Source of the DNA: Sitta carolinensis
Lineage: Eukaryota > Chordata > Aves > Passeriformes > Sittidae
NCBI GenBank assembly: GCA_032173965.1
Contig: CM063283.1
Coordinates: forward strand, 107,718,108 to 107,782,107
Direction: 5' to 3'
Length of the DNA stretch: 64,000 nt
The notes under the pieces were generated by a model. The model was not told where the DNA came from. It saw only the letters and a program-made list of their open reading frames with translations, and did no database searches. Below are positions 13,663-28,600 of the stretch, piece by piece. Numbering within the stretch: the stretch's first letter is position 1; every line of letters begins with the position of its first letter. A program made the position numbers and the translations under genes.

Positions 13663-16600
13663 TCAAACAAGGCAGCTAACAGCTAAAAAATGCAGTTTAA
13701 TGCACGAACACAATACTGAAAAAGTAAAAGCCTTTCCTGTAGTATCATTGCAGCTACAGTGGTTTACAGAGAGAAACAAAGCAAGCTCCTAGATAGGAGC
13801 AAAAAGCCTCTTACACTGGACCAAATGATTCTGCCAGAAAGAAAAACAAAAGCAAACATGCTCTTGGATGCAGATAACTTGAAGAGCCTAGCAGGAACAT
13901 CTGTTTGATTTAAAACATTATAATGCTTACTCTAGAACTGATTGTGATTAGAAGAAAGTGGGTTAGGCAGGGTTTACAAGCCATTTACAAATAATGGGGG
14001 TTAGACCAAGTGATACCGCTGGAAAAAAACCCCAGCTAAAACTTGAAAAGCACATCAAACAATACAACAAAGTTTTAGATCAAAGTTTGTTTATTTTCAA
14101 GTGAAGGCACATATGGGTTTTCAAAGGCTAAGCAGCTACATAGAGCACTTGTGGAATATTGGGTTTGTGTGAGGCCCCAAGGGATTACACAAGCTGTTCT
14201 CTGCCTCAAGGCAAGATGAAGGCTGAAGGCTTTGGGGATTACAAGAAAGCTAGAGGTTTTCCAGACACCTTTTCTGGAACTTCACGATCTATACCAGACT
14301 CTGTTCGCCCAACTGAAGTTTGAGTTTTTTACGTACCAGGACCTACACACTCTTTTTTTGTTTAATAAAAATTTGCACCTCAGCACAAAAAAGAACTTGA
14401 AAAGTCCCTCTACAATACAATAGCCTGAATTTTCACTTCGTAGCAAAACATTCCAGAGACTCAATCCTGTGTTTGAAACCACTGGGAAACAGGCAGCAAA
14501 CAGTAATGGTTGAAGCCCTGATGTTGCCTTTAGAGCTGTGGATACTGCTTGATCATTACAGTAACTGAGAAAACATTATTAGGAATGAGGATCACCAAAG
14601 CAGTGGCACTGGAGCTGTGATGAACACAGGAACTGCTGTATTCAGGAAACCTTTTCTTCATGAAATATGATCAGAGAGGCCAAGTGGCAGGAAGGAAAGC
14701 ACCTTCTGGAGCATCATCTCCCCCAGCCCCTCCGTCCTGTTTAACCACCAGCCTCAGCTGAACCCTTCCTTCACAAACAGCACACAAAGTGACCAGCTGT
14801 ACTGCGGCTGGCTGCTACACCAGCCAACAGAGCTGACTGGTCATCAGGGAGGAAGGGAAAAACTCCTTAGAAATGTTGTAGGCACAGAGAATGTTGGCCA
14901 TGTTTCACTGGAAAGCTGAGCAAGTGGGAAAACATCCAGATGAAGGCAAAAGGGTTTAGTAGGAGCTCGATTTTCACCCCTCCCAGTAAACTGCAATGTT
15001 TTGTTTGCAGATGTCAAGAGGATGAAACTGTGCACTCGCTTGCACATGAGTAGAGAGAAAAAAAAAACAATGTTGCTTATATATGTGAACATCAATTGCA
15101 AAAATTCATTCGGTTCCTGTTATGGGTCAGTTTTATTTGCTAAGAAACGGGCCACACCCAGAATGCTGGACTGCACATCTGAGGAGAAGCTCTGAAGATT
15201 GCTACACAGCTCATTTTTCCTTGCTTTGTCTTTCTCCATCCCCTTCCCCCTAAAACCAACATAAAAGAAGTATGCTAATGAAGAATCAGCCTTTTCTGTT
15301 CCAATGCTTTATATTCTTCGATTCACATTGTCTGTTCCTCAACATTTGGCAGTAGTGCTTCCAAACTTGGGGCAGTTTTTAATATCTGTGTGAACAACTC
15401 ATTATGCTTCACTTACCCTGGTGACATTTTGGCTGACATGAGTACAATCCATTTTGGACCACCATACAAAAGGAATTTACATAGAATCCACATTTTAACT
15501 ACTTGCCTGCCCTGGCATGAATTGGCAATGATTTATCTTCATGATCTCTGAGTTCTTTTTCTATGTGTCTGCAGAGGATCACATGTTAAAAGGCAAAGAA
15601 AAATTACTTAACCTAAATAAAGCTTTAGAGAATTATTTGTGCTCATGTTTGAAAGCAAAATTTTATACTTGAGTATTTTACTGGAAGATGAGCCATTTAT
15701 GAAAACAGCAACATAGCCATATAAGCTGTGCTTTCCCACTGGCTGTTCATAAATGTCTGTATTATTTTATGACTTACCTCTCATTTGGCCCATTGATTCT
15801 TTGCAGAGAATGGATAATGTACAATAAGACACCAATGACCAGTATTCTCAAATAGTCAAAATGATGACAACTCTAGTATGTCCATAGATTAATTTACTAA
15901 AAAGAAATAGTTACCATTTAAGTGACAAATGAAATGTTTTGTTTCTTTAATGTCTACGCTTCTGAGGGACTCTGGCAGGGGAGAGTGATATTAAAACCAA
16001 AGCAGACTTTTTAGAATATGGACACAGCAAATGCAAGATTTACTAGTAGTGGCAAAAAACTCTTCACTCTTGCTGAGTGGCAAAGTCTTCCAGAATAGAG
16101 AAGAAAACCTGAATTTGCTTTATAAACATGCCCATCCGTTCACTCTTCCAGCTACATAATTTGGTTTTGGAATGCACACATACATTTGTTTAACACACTC
16201 CACTTGGCACTCCAGGTAGCAGGTTAACCTGAAATGCAAGCAATTTTATTGAAATAAAAAAGTAATGAAAATCAAGTTCTCTTGCATGTACTTCTATACA
16301 TTACCATCAGTAAGCCCAGGTTTTGAGTCAGCTTAACATTGATGGTTTTGTTAGCATGTATGGATAAGAAAGAGAAGCTCTTCCTGATTTTCATAATTCA
16401 ACAACCTGATCTCCCAGGAGCAAAGGCAATAGAAAAGTTACTTACTCAGGTGCATGAAAGAGTTGTAATCAGTATTTAGTCTAATTTCCATTGTTAAAAA
16501 CAGCAGAAATTAAATCTTGATCTAAATATCCATGAGGAAAAAACATGGAGCTGGATCACCAAGACTGTGTAATCCATGAAAAGAAAAAGGAATGAAGCTT

Positions 16601-19600
16601 TCTGTCACCAAGCAGTTGATCCTCTTTAGCACAAAAGCAAAGCATTCACCTTTGTATCTACTGCGTGCATAAACATCCTCATCATCTTCAAGGGGTGAAT
16701 ATCCCGATCCTACAATACAAAATAAGAGAAAAAAAAACTGCAGCAAGAAAGGAAATATAAATTAAAAATTAAAGAAAGCTTTGAGAAAAGACATGCAAGA
16801 TTAAGATGCAGTAATCTATGCAATGTCATCAGCACAGGCTTCTCTGAAGCTCAGAGTCACAGCAGACCCACTTTATAGTGAATTTGGAAGGGGAAAAATT
16901 GATTCAGCAATCAAATGAAACAGCAAATTTCTCTCGGTGCTCCTAGAGCAATGTTATGCATTGTTAAGTGGCACATGCCAAGTCACAGCTCCTGTGTTAC
17001 AGAGAGCCCACCTACCATGTAGGTGATCTACTGGGCAGAGAGGTGAAGGGCCCGCCACAGGTGTCACTATAAAGTGGTTCTACAGTGTCAATGGCTGCTA
17101 ACAGCCACCAGGCCAAACAGCAAAAGTGAAATGTAAATAACTCAAGTACGGCCATCCTTAGTGACCTGTAAGATCCTCACACATAGAACAAGACATTGAG
17201 GTACATGACTTGCAAACACAAGTTACACTCAAATCAAAAACACGCTTTGGTTTCAAGCATTCTTCTGGTGTTCAAATAAAGAGACAACAAAATTACGTTC
17301 TTTTAAAACCCTGTGTAGTGGCTGAAAACTTAATATAAAGGTAGAAGTTGCTTTCTAAAAACCAGAAACCAGTTGCATCACTACTACTCAAATAAGCCAT
17401 CAATAAAACAAAGCAGTTGGCAGGAAAGCCTTCAAAATTCCCTAAACAACACTTACTTAAAATTAGCCATTTCAGAGCATGAAGTCTAGCCTAAATTCTA
17501 GATAAATCTTTTCTACAAAGAAGGCTCATACAAATTCTCCCTTTGAAATATCCTTTTTAAAATCCTGCATACAATAGGCAGGTACTAAGGGGCCACAGGA
17601 GCTTCCCACATGATATCACAAGTTACAGCACTTGGGGTTATTTCATTGCCATTTGTTGATGTCTGATACTATGGTCTGTACAAGCTGCTGCTTAAAGATA
17701 TACAGAATTATTTAATTCAGGCACTTCAATAAGCTACTGAGTCCATGTGCAAAACATATAACTGTTCAGCAGAAATCAAATCCAAGAGTTTGATTTCTGT
17801 CAACATCTGTCAACAGACTCCTTTTCATATTAAAAAACCCCCAATCTGTCCAGAAAATGGTGAATCTTGCTTTCTTACTCTACCAGACTAAGAAAACCCA
17901 GCCCATGCATCTGCAGCTGCTCCATGGGAGCATCTTCCCCAGCACTGGATCAGAGGGAATCCCTCCACCTGGGACCTGAAGAAGTGAATTTCCAAACAAC
18001 TTCTCTGAAACTGAGGGACTTGTACACAGTGAAGTATTTTTATCACTTAGGATAATTTCTCTGGATTTTTTATATTTATTGTTGAGGTTCAATTTTGATA
18101 CCTAAACACTGACATCTGAGTGACTTCTGAACATAAAACAAAACTTTTTTTGCACTTGAAATCTGACTGCATAGCAAAAAGAGCAAGCTGTGATCCCTGA
18201 GGGCTTCAGGAAGACCTTGATATGTAGATGAATACCTCTCTAAGCATCAATTTTTCTGCCAGAAATTGGAATGCTCTTAGCCAATTACTCACTTTGACAG
18301 TTATAAAACTGCTACCTCAGTGCTATCACTAATAATTGTCCAAATCTTAGTGTGCAGTGACTTGAGCATCCAAAATTAGTAAATCTTAGGATTATGTGAG
18401 CTTTTATGCATTTGACTTTCCTTAGACAAGAAACAATTAAGTGCTTTTGCAAGTTTTCTAAGAAAAACTGGCCTTAAAGAGTGACTCACAAACTTTGCCC
18501 TGATACAAGGCTCTCTTGATGGAGCTCAACATCTCCCATTTCCAGCTCATTTTCTATCTCAAAATGAGAAGCCAGTCGGGTCTCTTTCCTAACAATCAAT
18601 GTTTTCTTAATAACCACAAGAGGCTTAGCGATCCACGGGAGAGGTGTCACCATTTCATCTCCATTTTCTCAGCCACAAATCAAAGTGTTTCTGCTTCACA
18701 TACATTCAAAACTGGCTACCAAGCCATGTAAGGACAAAGCATTGTTCTGTGTTGGAAGTGCTAAAATTATCACAGTTCAGGGTATAGCAGGTTCCTGCCC
18801 AAAAACAGGTGTGGACTTTGTTCTGGCAGATGTCAAGCAAAACGCATGAAATAGCATTTTCATTTTAAGATTAATTTATGGATTTACACGATTCTGTTTA
18901 TGAAAAAAAAAAAAAAAAAAAAGAAAGAAAATAAGATTTCTTCAATCATAAAATAAAATTCTGTCCCTATTGCAAAGGTTCACTTGTACAGGTGTGATGG
19001 CAGGATCAGGGCATAAGAACATAGTGCCAAGCCAGGCACTGCATACACATGAACACCACTTCACATTCTATTGTGCTATAAATTCTTTGTTAACAGAGAT
19101 AAAGGAATGTGGCACATAGAGGCAGAAGAGCTATGCACACTTGCTTTCCCAGGACTGATATAAGAATTATTTACCTCTTTAAGTTAAAGTAAGCTGTAGA
19201 CAACAACAGTATAGCACATTAAACCAACCTGAAACTTTTCGGTTTACTGCCCTGAACAGAACAAGTTCTGGAACACAAGTCCCATAAGGAATTGCTGAGG
19301 GAGCTGGGGTTGTTAAGCCTGGAGAAAATGAGGCTAATCACTCTAACTCCCTGAAAAGATGCTGTAGCCAGGTGGGATGTGTCTCTTCTCCCAGGTAATA
19401 ACCAACAGGATGAGAGAGAGGAAACAGCCTCAGGCTGGCCACGGGAAGTTTAAAATAGTTATTAGGAAAAATTTCTTCACTGAAAGGGTTGTGAAAAGCA
19501 TTGGAACAGGCTGCCCAGGGAAGTGGTTGATTTGGTATCCCTGCAGGTATTTAGAAGATACCAAGATGTGGCACTTAGAGGCATGGTTTAGTGAGTATTA

Positions 19601-22600
19601 AAAAGAGACATTTTGGAAAATCATTTGGTAAAAGCCCGTATCTTCAGCTTCTGTAAACCGACCTTACCCCAAAGACCACTTGAAGAAAGTGTGTCAGGAA
19701 CCAGGGCTAATAACTCGACACTTTGTCTGCCTTAGTTTTAAAACATTATAATTAGCAGTATTTATTATGCTGCTAAACCAATGGATTATTTGGCTTCTAA
19801 TATTCCTGATAAGAACCTTGAAGGGAGATTCTGAGAAAGCACGGCCTTACACCACTGCAAAGCTGTGGCACGGGAAACGGCGGTGAACACGACTCGCGGG
19901 GACAGCGGAGCGCGGAGCTGTCACTGCTATTCCCGAGCTCCGGGCGGCGGCCCCGGCCCGGCCCGGCCCTTCCCGCCCCTCGTGCTCCAGGCTGGCCCGG
20001 GCGCCCAGGGCGAGCGGCGCGGCGAGGCGCAGCCAGCAGCTCCCCATGCTCGCACGGCGGCTCTGCCCGCCCGGGGCTGCGGCAGGCGGGCAGCGGGAGG
20101 AGCTGCGCGAGTGGGACGGGGACATTGTGCGAGCGGCTCCCGGGCGCCGCCGGAGTCTCCTCCTCCCGCTGCCCGGCCCCGCCTCGCCTCCCGGGAAGGC
20201 GCTCGGGATCCTCGGGGCTGCGGTGTCGCCTGTGCCGGGTCTGTCCCCCCGAGGGGTCCCTGCTGTTCCTCCAGTGCTGCCCGGGCCCGGGGATGTGCGG
20301 GGCCCGGAGCGCGGCCCTGCCTCACCCAGGGCACCGAGCGGGCCGGGACAGCGTGTCTGTCAGATGTGCTCCCACGGGATCACAGAATCACCTGGGCTGG
20401 AAAAGACACCTGAGATCATGGAGTCTCACCTATAACCACCCTGTCAGCTATAACACGGCACTGAGTGCCACGACCACTCTTTCTTTAAACACCTACAGGG
20501 AGAGCGACTCCCCCACCTCCCTGGACTGGCCACTCCAATGTACCATCAACCTCTCCTTAAAAAAAAATTCTTCCGAATGTCCCTGCCCTGGTGCAGCTTA
20601 AATCCACGTCCTCTCATCCTATCGCTGGTGGAAGAGAACAACCCTCATTTTGCTACACTCTCAGGGAGTTGTAGAGAGCCATAAGGTGCCTACTGAGCCC
20701 TTTTATTCCAAGCTAAAGCTCCCTCAGCCTCTCCTCACGGGCCTTGTGCTCCAGACCCTCCCCAGCTCAGTTCCCTTCTCTGGCTCACTCCCACCCCTCG
20801 ATGTCCCTCCGGAACCGACGGGCGCAGAGCTGGACCCAGCGCTGGTGGTGTGGCCTCCCCAGTGCCCAGCACAGGGCTGCTCACTGCCCTGTCCTGCTGC
20901 CACCCTGCTCCTGATCCTGGCCAGGTGCCTCTGGCCTTCCTGGCCCCTGGGCACACCTGGATCATGGTCAGCCACTGCTGACCACCACCCCAGCTCCTTC
21001 TCCTCCAGGCACCTTTCCAGCTATCCTGCCCCAAGCCAGTCAAATAGTGTCAAACCGTCAATAGTGTCAAAGATTAACGCTGCTGGGAAATGGAGAACGA
21101 CAAAAAAACCCCTAAAAACACAGCAATGATAGCCAATTTCTGCTGCATGGCAGATTTCATAGAATAACAAGAAGAAGAGAGCAAAATTAAAAACAACAAA
21201 AAAGCCACCTCAAAACTATATTGACACTGTATCCTGAGCACACAGAAACAACATGAATTAAATGAACCTATGTGGCACCTTCTGCAGTCTGTGGGCACTG
21301 GCTACTCCTGATACTGGGAGGAAAGAGAAAGCTCCTTTCACATTTAACCTAGCCTTCAAATCAGAGAAAAGTGCTTGGGAATTTCTCCCATTTTCAAAAA
21401 GTTCATCAGTTTAAGCATGTGTAAGAAGAGAATGACCAGTTTCCACCAGTAAGTCTGCAACATCTGGATTTAGTTCCTCCAATGTTTTGTCTTGGAGTTT
21501 TACATTCCACAGTACCTGAAGGCATAGCAAATATGTGTCATATCAAATATGTGAATTTTAAACCTTAGCTCTACTGCACCAAACTGAACAGCTTCTTGGA
21601 ATATGGCAGGGCTAAGGTTTTACTCTGCTAAGACCTCAGAAGTCTGGAAGAAGCACATGATGGGGCAGAAAAGGTAGAAAATGGTCACGACATTCACATT
21701 TTGTGCATAAAAATACTTGCACTCATTTTTATGATGGTACTAAAAATGGAAAGCTGGGGTTTTCATCTCATTCTTTACTGGCTGAACATTACATCCCAGA
21801 GGTCTGCAAAGTTCATGTTTAAAAACTATCTGCTTTGGTGGGACCTCAGTATTTGTTTAAAAACCGCCTACACAGTTAGCTGTTTTGTTTCATCTGGTCT
21901 GTGAAGCTTAATATATGTATTTTGTTTGGGTTTTTTTGTTTCATTATAGAAATCCTACAATCATAGAATGGTTTGGGTTGGAATGGGCCTTAAAGCATTG
22001 AAACACAACCATTTTGCATTCAGCAACAGTTGTGCTCAACTGAGAAGCAGAGGATATCAAGAAAATCATGGGATGTTCCTGAATGCCAACCAAATTAATA
22101 ATCCTACGTGCAGTTTATTAGCCCAAATTATTAACTTCCAGAGACGTTTAGATATTTCCCTGCTCATATACATGGAAATACACAGGTGCACAGCACAGAT
22201 TTGAGTTTCCATGCACAGCCACAAACTCCAGTCCACTGCTGTGCTTCTATTCCTTGCAGGTGTACAGTCTTTCAGGGACAGAAAGTAATCCTACACCAAG
22301 ACCCCCTCAGGGCTGTACACAGATTATTTCACTGTGTCTCAGTATTGATTAAGATGCAAACACCATGTTTTAGAGCACAGGTTTTAACTTGCTTCAAGAG
22401 AGATGCCTCATATAAGATCCCATCAAAGAACAGCTCTTTCAAAGTCACAATCAAAGCACAACTGAAATGCAGAACAGAAAACTTCAGAATTATCAAGCTC
22501 AGAAGAGGTCAGAAGTTTGCATGCCATCAGTAGCTTATGCTTTTTGAAGTAAAACTGCCCAATTACACAGAAATCACAAATTGGATTAGGAAAATGGAGG

Positions 22601-25600
22601 CATGGGTTCTTTTCCCAAAAAATAATCTTTCCTCCTCTATTGCCATCTGTGACCCAATGTGACTACAAAGAAACACTGCAGCTGACACCAAACCATGAAG
22701 GTGTTCCCAAATAGATTAATTACATGTTGAGAGAGATATTGCTTTGCATAGGAGGCAGGTAACAAAATAAAACTTGTTTCATATGTTGGCAAATATTGTA
22801 CAACAAAAAAAGCACTAGTGCTGGCTCAAGGAGCTTCCTCCACTTCAGTGGAGTCCCATATCCAGAAGAAGGTAGCAATGCCCATGCAGTTTACTCTCAG
22901 AAAAATTGGTGGCGGGATGGAAACTGCATGGATACAGAAGTTAGTGCTAGTCCAGAAAAGCTCTGTAAAATACAATTGAACTCTGCTTCCTTTTATGGAC
23001 ACATGTAGATATCTTAGATACAGCAAAACCAAAGCAAAACACTTTCCACCACTGATTTTGGTTTATTTCTACCACTCCAGGCCCACAATAAAAAGTGGAA
23101 GTGGCTCAAGTGGCTCTGACTCAATGCAGGCAGAAGTCCTGTAACACAGCTGCAGTCAAAGGAAAGCTGGCAGATGTAACAAGAAGCTACAAACCCCTTT
23201 GCCAACACATCCATGTGATCCAGGAACCTTAGTGCAGTCCCAGGCTGCTCCTGGATACCTTGCTCCATTGCAAATGAATTTGCTTTCACTGTAATCATGT
23301 GTTTAGTGTTAGAATGAGCAGTATGTTCAAATGGTGCTTGCAATTTACACACTTAAATGGCCAAAGGTTGATTTTTAAATACTATTCACTTGAAGCTGTA
23401 AAAAACCCCCAAAAATCTCCTTCATGAAAATGGTGTCCTTATATTAAATGAAAACAAAAGAGGAATTTTCATAATACCAATTCTGGAAATTCTTAAGAAA
23501 ATTCCAGAATCCTAATTATGGAAATTCTTGTTTGCCCTGAATTGCTCTTGCGATGTGACATTTTGAGTGATTCAATGGAAAGCGAGGATTTGGTTTAATT
23601 TAATTTCAAGTTATCAAATGTATATCCATCTATATACTGGGTTTTCAACAGAAAATTAAAGAAAATGTAGACCAAAAAGAAGTGAAATATATGAATGAAA
23701 GGTCTCTACTATTGAGATAAAATATTGATTACTGTGGGGGAAAAAAAAGGAAGCTCAAAAGGCCAATAAAGATACACGTGGGAGTTAACATTGGTACAAC
23801 TCCAAGAAAATGATCAGTCACCTCCTTTGTTGATCCATGTTTCCCACATAAGCCGGGTTCCCTTGGTTGCTGAGCAGTATGAGCCACAAGGTGCCACAGT
23901 GATTCATCAAGAAGATGGGCTCAAGCTGGGAGCTTGGCTCAGAGGGAAAAATTTGAACATTACATACATGAACAGTGCCCTCCAGTGATACTGATTTTCA
24001 GCCTGATCAGTGAGCTGGTTTTTGTTTGTTTTGGCTCATTGCCCAAAGTTTTAAGTAACAAGGAGCAGAGGAAAAGGAAGAGGTTAGCTTCCATGATATT
24101 TTAAGCTGTCAAGAGAAGGTCCAAAAGCCACTTTCCTACCTTTTGAAGGCTCCACCTGAATAAGGATCTCTCAATAAAGTGAAATACAGCAAAACAAAAT
24201 AAAAACTCTGATAGGCAAAAGAAGTCACTCATCATTTTGGACAGGCACCTAGTTATGCCAGCAGGAGACTAACAGGGAGGAGACTAAAGAAGAATGTTTC
24301 CTTTGTTCAGGCTGTAAGGAATTCAAAGTCTGATTTTTGATCAAGGCAGTCAATAAATAACACTAAAATATTTAATGGCAGCATCTCTCTTCATGATCAG
24401 AAACTGTCACAGGCTGTTACCAGATAAAGGATGCAAAGTGTCATGAACATTAAAATGCAAATCAATACAGCTGAAGAAAATGTACATGCTTTAATCATCA
24501 GGTTTAAGGAAGGTAACTGCTGCATTACATCTACACAAAACACAGCTATTTTGCTGCATACTGCAAAATGTATTTGTTATCCTGAACACAGATGTGTCTG
24601 TGCTTTCCTGCTCTGCCTACACTCTGGCTAAGCCTTCCGTGGGTACAGCAGCTATGGGGATGTCCATGGATATAGAAGAATGTTTCATACAGCAGAATTT
24701 TCACCCTGGGACTGACAAGCTCTGAGAGGCTCTGCAAAGGCTTTTCCTGCATGGCTGTGAGGGGTCTGAGCCTGGAGCATGTCTTGGTGGATATTCCACA
24801 CCACACACGTCAGCACTGCAGTCAGGAGGAAGGGACTCCCACTTCTGGGAAGAAGGGAGTGACTTTGAGTGGAAAAAAGAGAAATAATTTCTGTGAACAT
24901 ACTTCAGTATGGGGGTTTTTTTTCCATTATATTAATATATTTAAGGTCTTTAATGTAGGCCTACATTTTAGGAGCATGCTGAAAACATGGAAAAACAGGA
25001 AGTCACCTACAGAAGGCCAATAAGGGACTGAAAAGAGGTAGAACTACTAGTAATTTAATGTTTAATTAAGTAAAGACCATTTAAGCTGAAATCCAAGTTC
25101 CAGTGGACTGTGGATAACTTTCCAAAGGAGAAGATTGAAAATTAATCCTGATCTATTCTGAATTAGTGGCAGATGGAAGAAATTTTATTCTTTTTTTTTT
25201 TTTTTTTTCTTTTCAATGCTGACACTGGAAACTGGCACATCTCAGTTTCTAACTTTTAATACTACAGTACCAGATACACTGGGGGTTTTTATCCTTGAGA
25301 CACATTATTTCTGAAATGCTGCCATTTAAAAAAAGTTTTTCAGATTTTATGAGCAGACTGAAAGAGAGGCTCCATATGAAAAAAATCTCAGCTTCAAGTG
25401 TCAAACACTACATCAACACTCAAAAACAGGAGCCGCCTGTAATCCACAGGAGACTCTCCAACAAGTTCCTAGAAAACAGAAGGGGAGTGGAAAAATGTGA
25501 TGTTACTGACAGTGATCTCCTGCTCTTTAGTAAGTGGAGTCACAGAGTGCCAGAAGCAACACAGAAATACTATAAACCCTAAACTGACAGCAAGCATCCT

Positions 25601-28600
25601 TCTCTGAAGAAAACAGGGACTTTAAGGACTCCAGGACTACTTTTACTCATGTTTTACTAGTGCTTTGCAAGGGTAGAAAAAAGGCAGGCATTACACCAGT
25701 GAGGAACAGCTAAAGGAGGACTTTGGGGCAAGGACAATCACAGGACAAAAACTGAGCCAAGACAGCAGAAAAACAGGTGGAACTCAAAATCCAGAAAAAG
25801 ATGCAAAGGAGCTTCAAATTTAATAGCAAACCAATCACTGAAGGAAAAAGTAAGCAACTGCTGTCAAGACTCAGGAGACAGTAATTTAATTTATTTACAA
25901 AGGACAGTATTAAAAACAGCCTCACAACAAACAGTATTTAATATAGCCAAAAGCACAGAAATTGTATAAACCAATTTATGAGAAGTGGCTTGCTCCTTTT
26001 GTTTAAAATAATCAATGTTAATCATATCCTAAGGCAGAGTCCAAAGTTCTTTTCAGAGAGCCAGCATAAAATAATACTGATTAGATTTTAAAGGAACATG
26101 TTGAGACAGTCCCTTCAAACCCTTGCTCTTTTTTCATTAATATTCATGTCAGTGGCAAATCCCCATCAGAAGGAAGTTCTCACTCCATCCAAATCAAAAG
26201 TGTAAACAAATTTCCTTCTGAGAGAGTGGTTACCAAGGTCATTTGAGAGGATATTGGCTTAGAAGATCCAGTTTCACTGACGACACACTGTGTGGGGCAC
26301 CACAATATAAAAAAATATATAAAGATATTAGAGAGTGTCTAAAAGAGGCTACAGAGATGAGAGAAGGCATTGAAGTGAAGCTGTGTGAGGAGCAGCTGAG
26401 GTCCCTTGGTCTGTTCAGCCTGGAGGAGACTGAGGGGAGCCCTCACTGCAGTCACAGCTTCATCATGAGGGGCAGAGCAGGGGCAGGCACTGATCTCTGC
26501 TCTGTGTGACAGGGACAGGACCCGAGGGAATGGCCTGGAGCTGTGTCAGGGGAGGTTTAGGTTGAATATCAGGAAAAGGTTCTTTCCCCAGAGGGTGGCT
26601 GGGCACTGAACAGGCTCCCCAGGGCAGTGCTCACAGCACCAGCCTGGCAGAGCTCAAGGAGTGTTTGGACAATGCTCTCAGGTGTGATTGTTTGTGCTGT
26701 CCTGTGCAGAGCCAGGAGCTGAACTTTGATGATCCTAGTGGGTCCTTTCCGATTCAGGATATTCTATGATTCTTTATATATATTTATATAGATATATAGA
26801 TATAGATATATACATATGTGTATATAGATATATGTATGTACATATGCATGTAGCCATAGTGCTGAAGACAATGCTAAGAAACCACAAATGCCCCAAACTA
26901 GAAAGTAAATAAATTAAAATAAATCAAAACACTATTCAATTTCCTCTGCCTTTAGAACCCGAACTGCTGGTTTAAGGCAAAAGGAGACACCAATATAATA
27001 ACTCAAACAAACTTAATGACCTCAACACACTGAGGCCATGTTTCCAGAATTACACCCTGCTTCTTCAGGCAAGGGAAAAGGGCTATGGAAAATCCACTGC
27101 CACTACCAGAAACACCAGAGGTGACTGAAGCACCTAAAAGGGAACCCTACAAGAAAACTGTTTGGAAAGAAAAGGAACATGTACACAGCCAACTTGTAGG
27201 TTTTACAAAAGGAAGAGCCAACACCATGGTTCTCAGCAAGATGGATGATGATGCCCTGTCTCCTGCAGCTCCTAAAAATGCAGTGGCAGGTCCAGCCCCA
27301 GCCTCCTGACATCAGGACAGAGCGTGCTGGGAAGCTGCAGGGCTAAGCAGGGAAATGTGAAGTTATTCAAATTACCCAAGGAGGGCCACACTCTGGGTCC
27401 CTTTCATTAAGGGTAGGCTGATATGTAGGGATTGATGAACAACATCTGACAGGAATGACCAGCTGCAGCAAGCAAAGCTGCCAGACAGCTTCAAATTGCC
27501 AAGGTCAGGGTTCACTTAACATAATTAGGATATTATCCTTTAAAAGTCAGTTCTATGAATTTTAGTTTCCACAAAAGCAGTTTAGTACCAAAAAAAATCT
27601 CAAGTCTCATAAGCATCCTGAAGATGACAACTAAAGGCTGTCAGGAAAAGAAACCAAAACAAAACAAGAGGAACTCGTTGCAGAACAGATATTTTTAAAT
27701 AACAGATGTATAGACTTGGTATTCTTGTTATACCAGTTTCTTCGAAGTGTCAAAATATTACACTATTCAAAGACACTGAAGACATACACCAAAGATCAGC
27801 TGTTGGCCTCAGAACGGCAGGATTAAGATGCCATTGTATTTCTCACCGTTCCCTCCTCACAGAAGCATCAAAGTCTGAGAAACTGAGTTGTGAGCTTTCA
27901 GGGCTTGCCTTTAAAAGCAGACTGACAACCTGCAAATCTGCCATGTGGACCGGAGATATGGATGTGAAAAGGGAGCATGTCAAACACACTGGGGGAAAAA
28001 TAATCCACAGAAATTGTACAAAGCTAGTAATGGTTCTCACGGAAAAATGAAACCGCTGCCTAAATTGTCACTGAGAATTAATACACTGTAAATAATGTGG
28101 AATTTTACCCAAACATGTGAGACTTATCACTACCCATAACGCTCACAGCAGCTCCAGCCCTGACAGGGGCTTGGCCTTGGGGTGCCCCTGCAGCCAGAGC
28201 TGATCCCTGTCCCAGATCTGTTCATGCCTCTGGGCTGCTGGGGGAGATTCCTGACCCACAAGCAACCCTCACAGAACCAGGACAGACCTAACCCTGAAGT
28301 CCTCTGCACAGAAAAGAGAAATTTGAATCCCTCCCATTTTTTTTTAAATAACTGAAAAAAAATCAGCTTGGCAGGTTCCTACATATCTCAACTAGGTATG
28401 ACATTTCATAGAAAAATACCCTCTGCAGCTGAAGAACCTACATAGGTTTTGCAAAAAGCCATAATGATTTGGATCACCCAGACACAAACATAAAATCAAG
28501 TGCTCACATTCCTGGATGTAATGCTCTCACCTTCCTTTTGCACATCTGACCCCATTAAAAATGATCATTAAAAATGCCCGAAGATTTGACATGGATTTCC

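Noticed and set aside
19865..20601. Plus-strand GC-rich frames of 129-182 codons
   Set aside because: They lie antisense over the duplicated SRPX CpG island and a CR1 tail. Open length is explained by high GC content.
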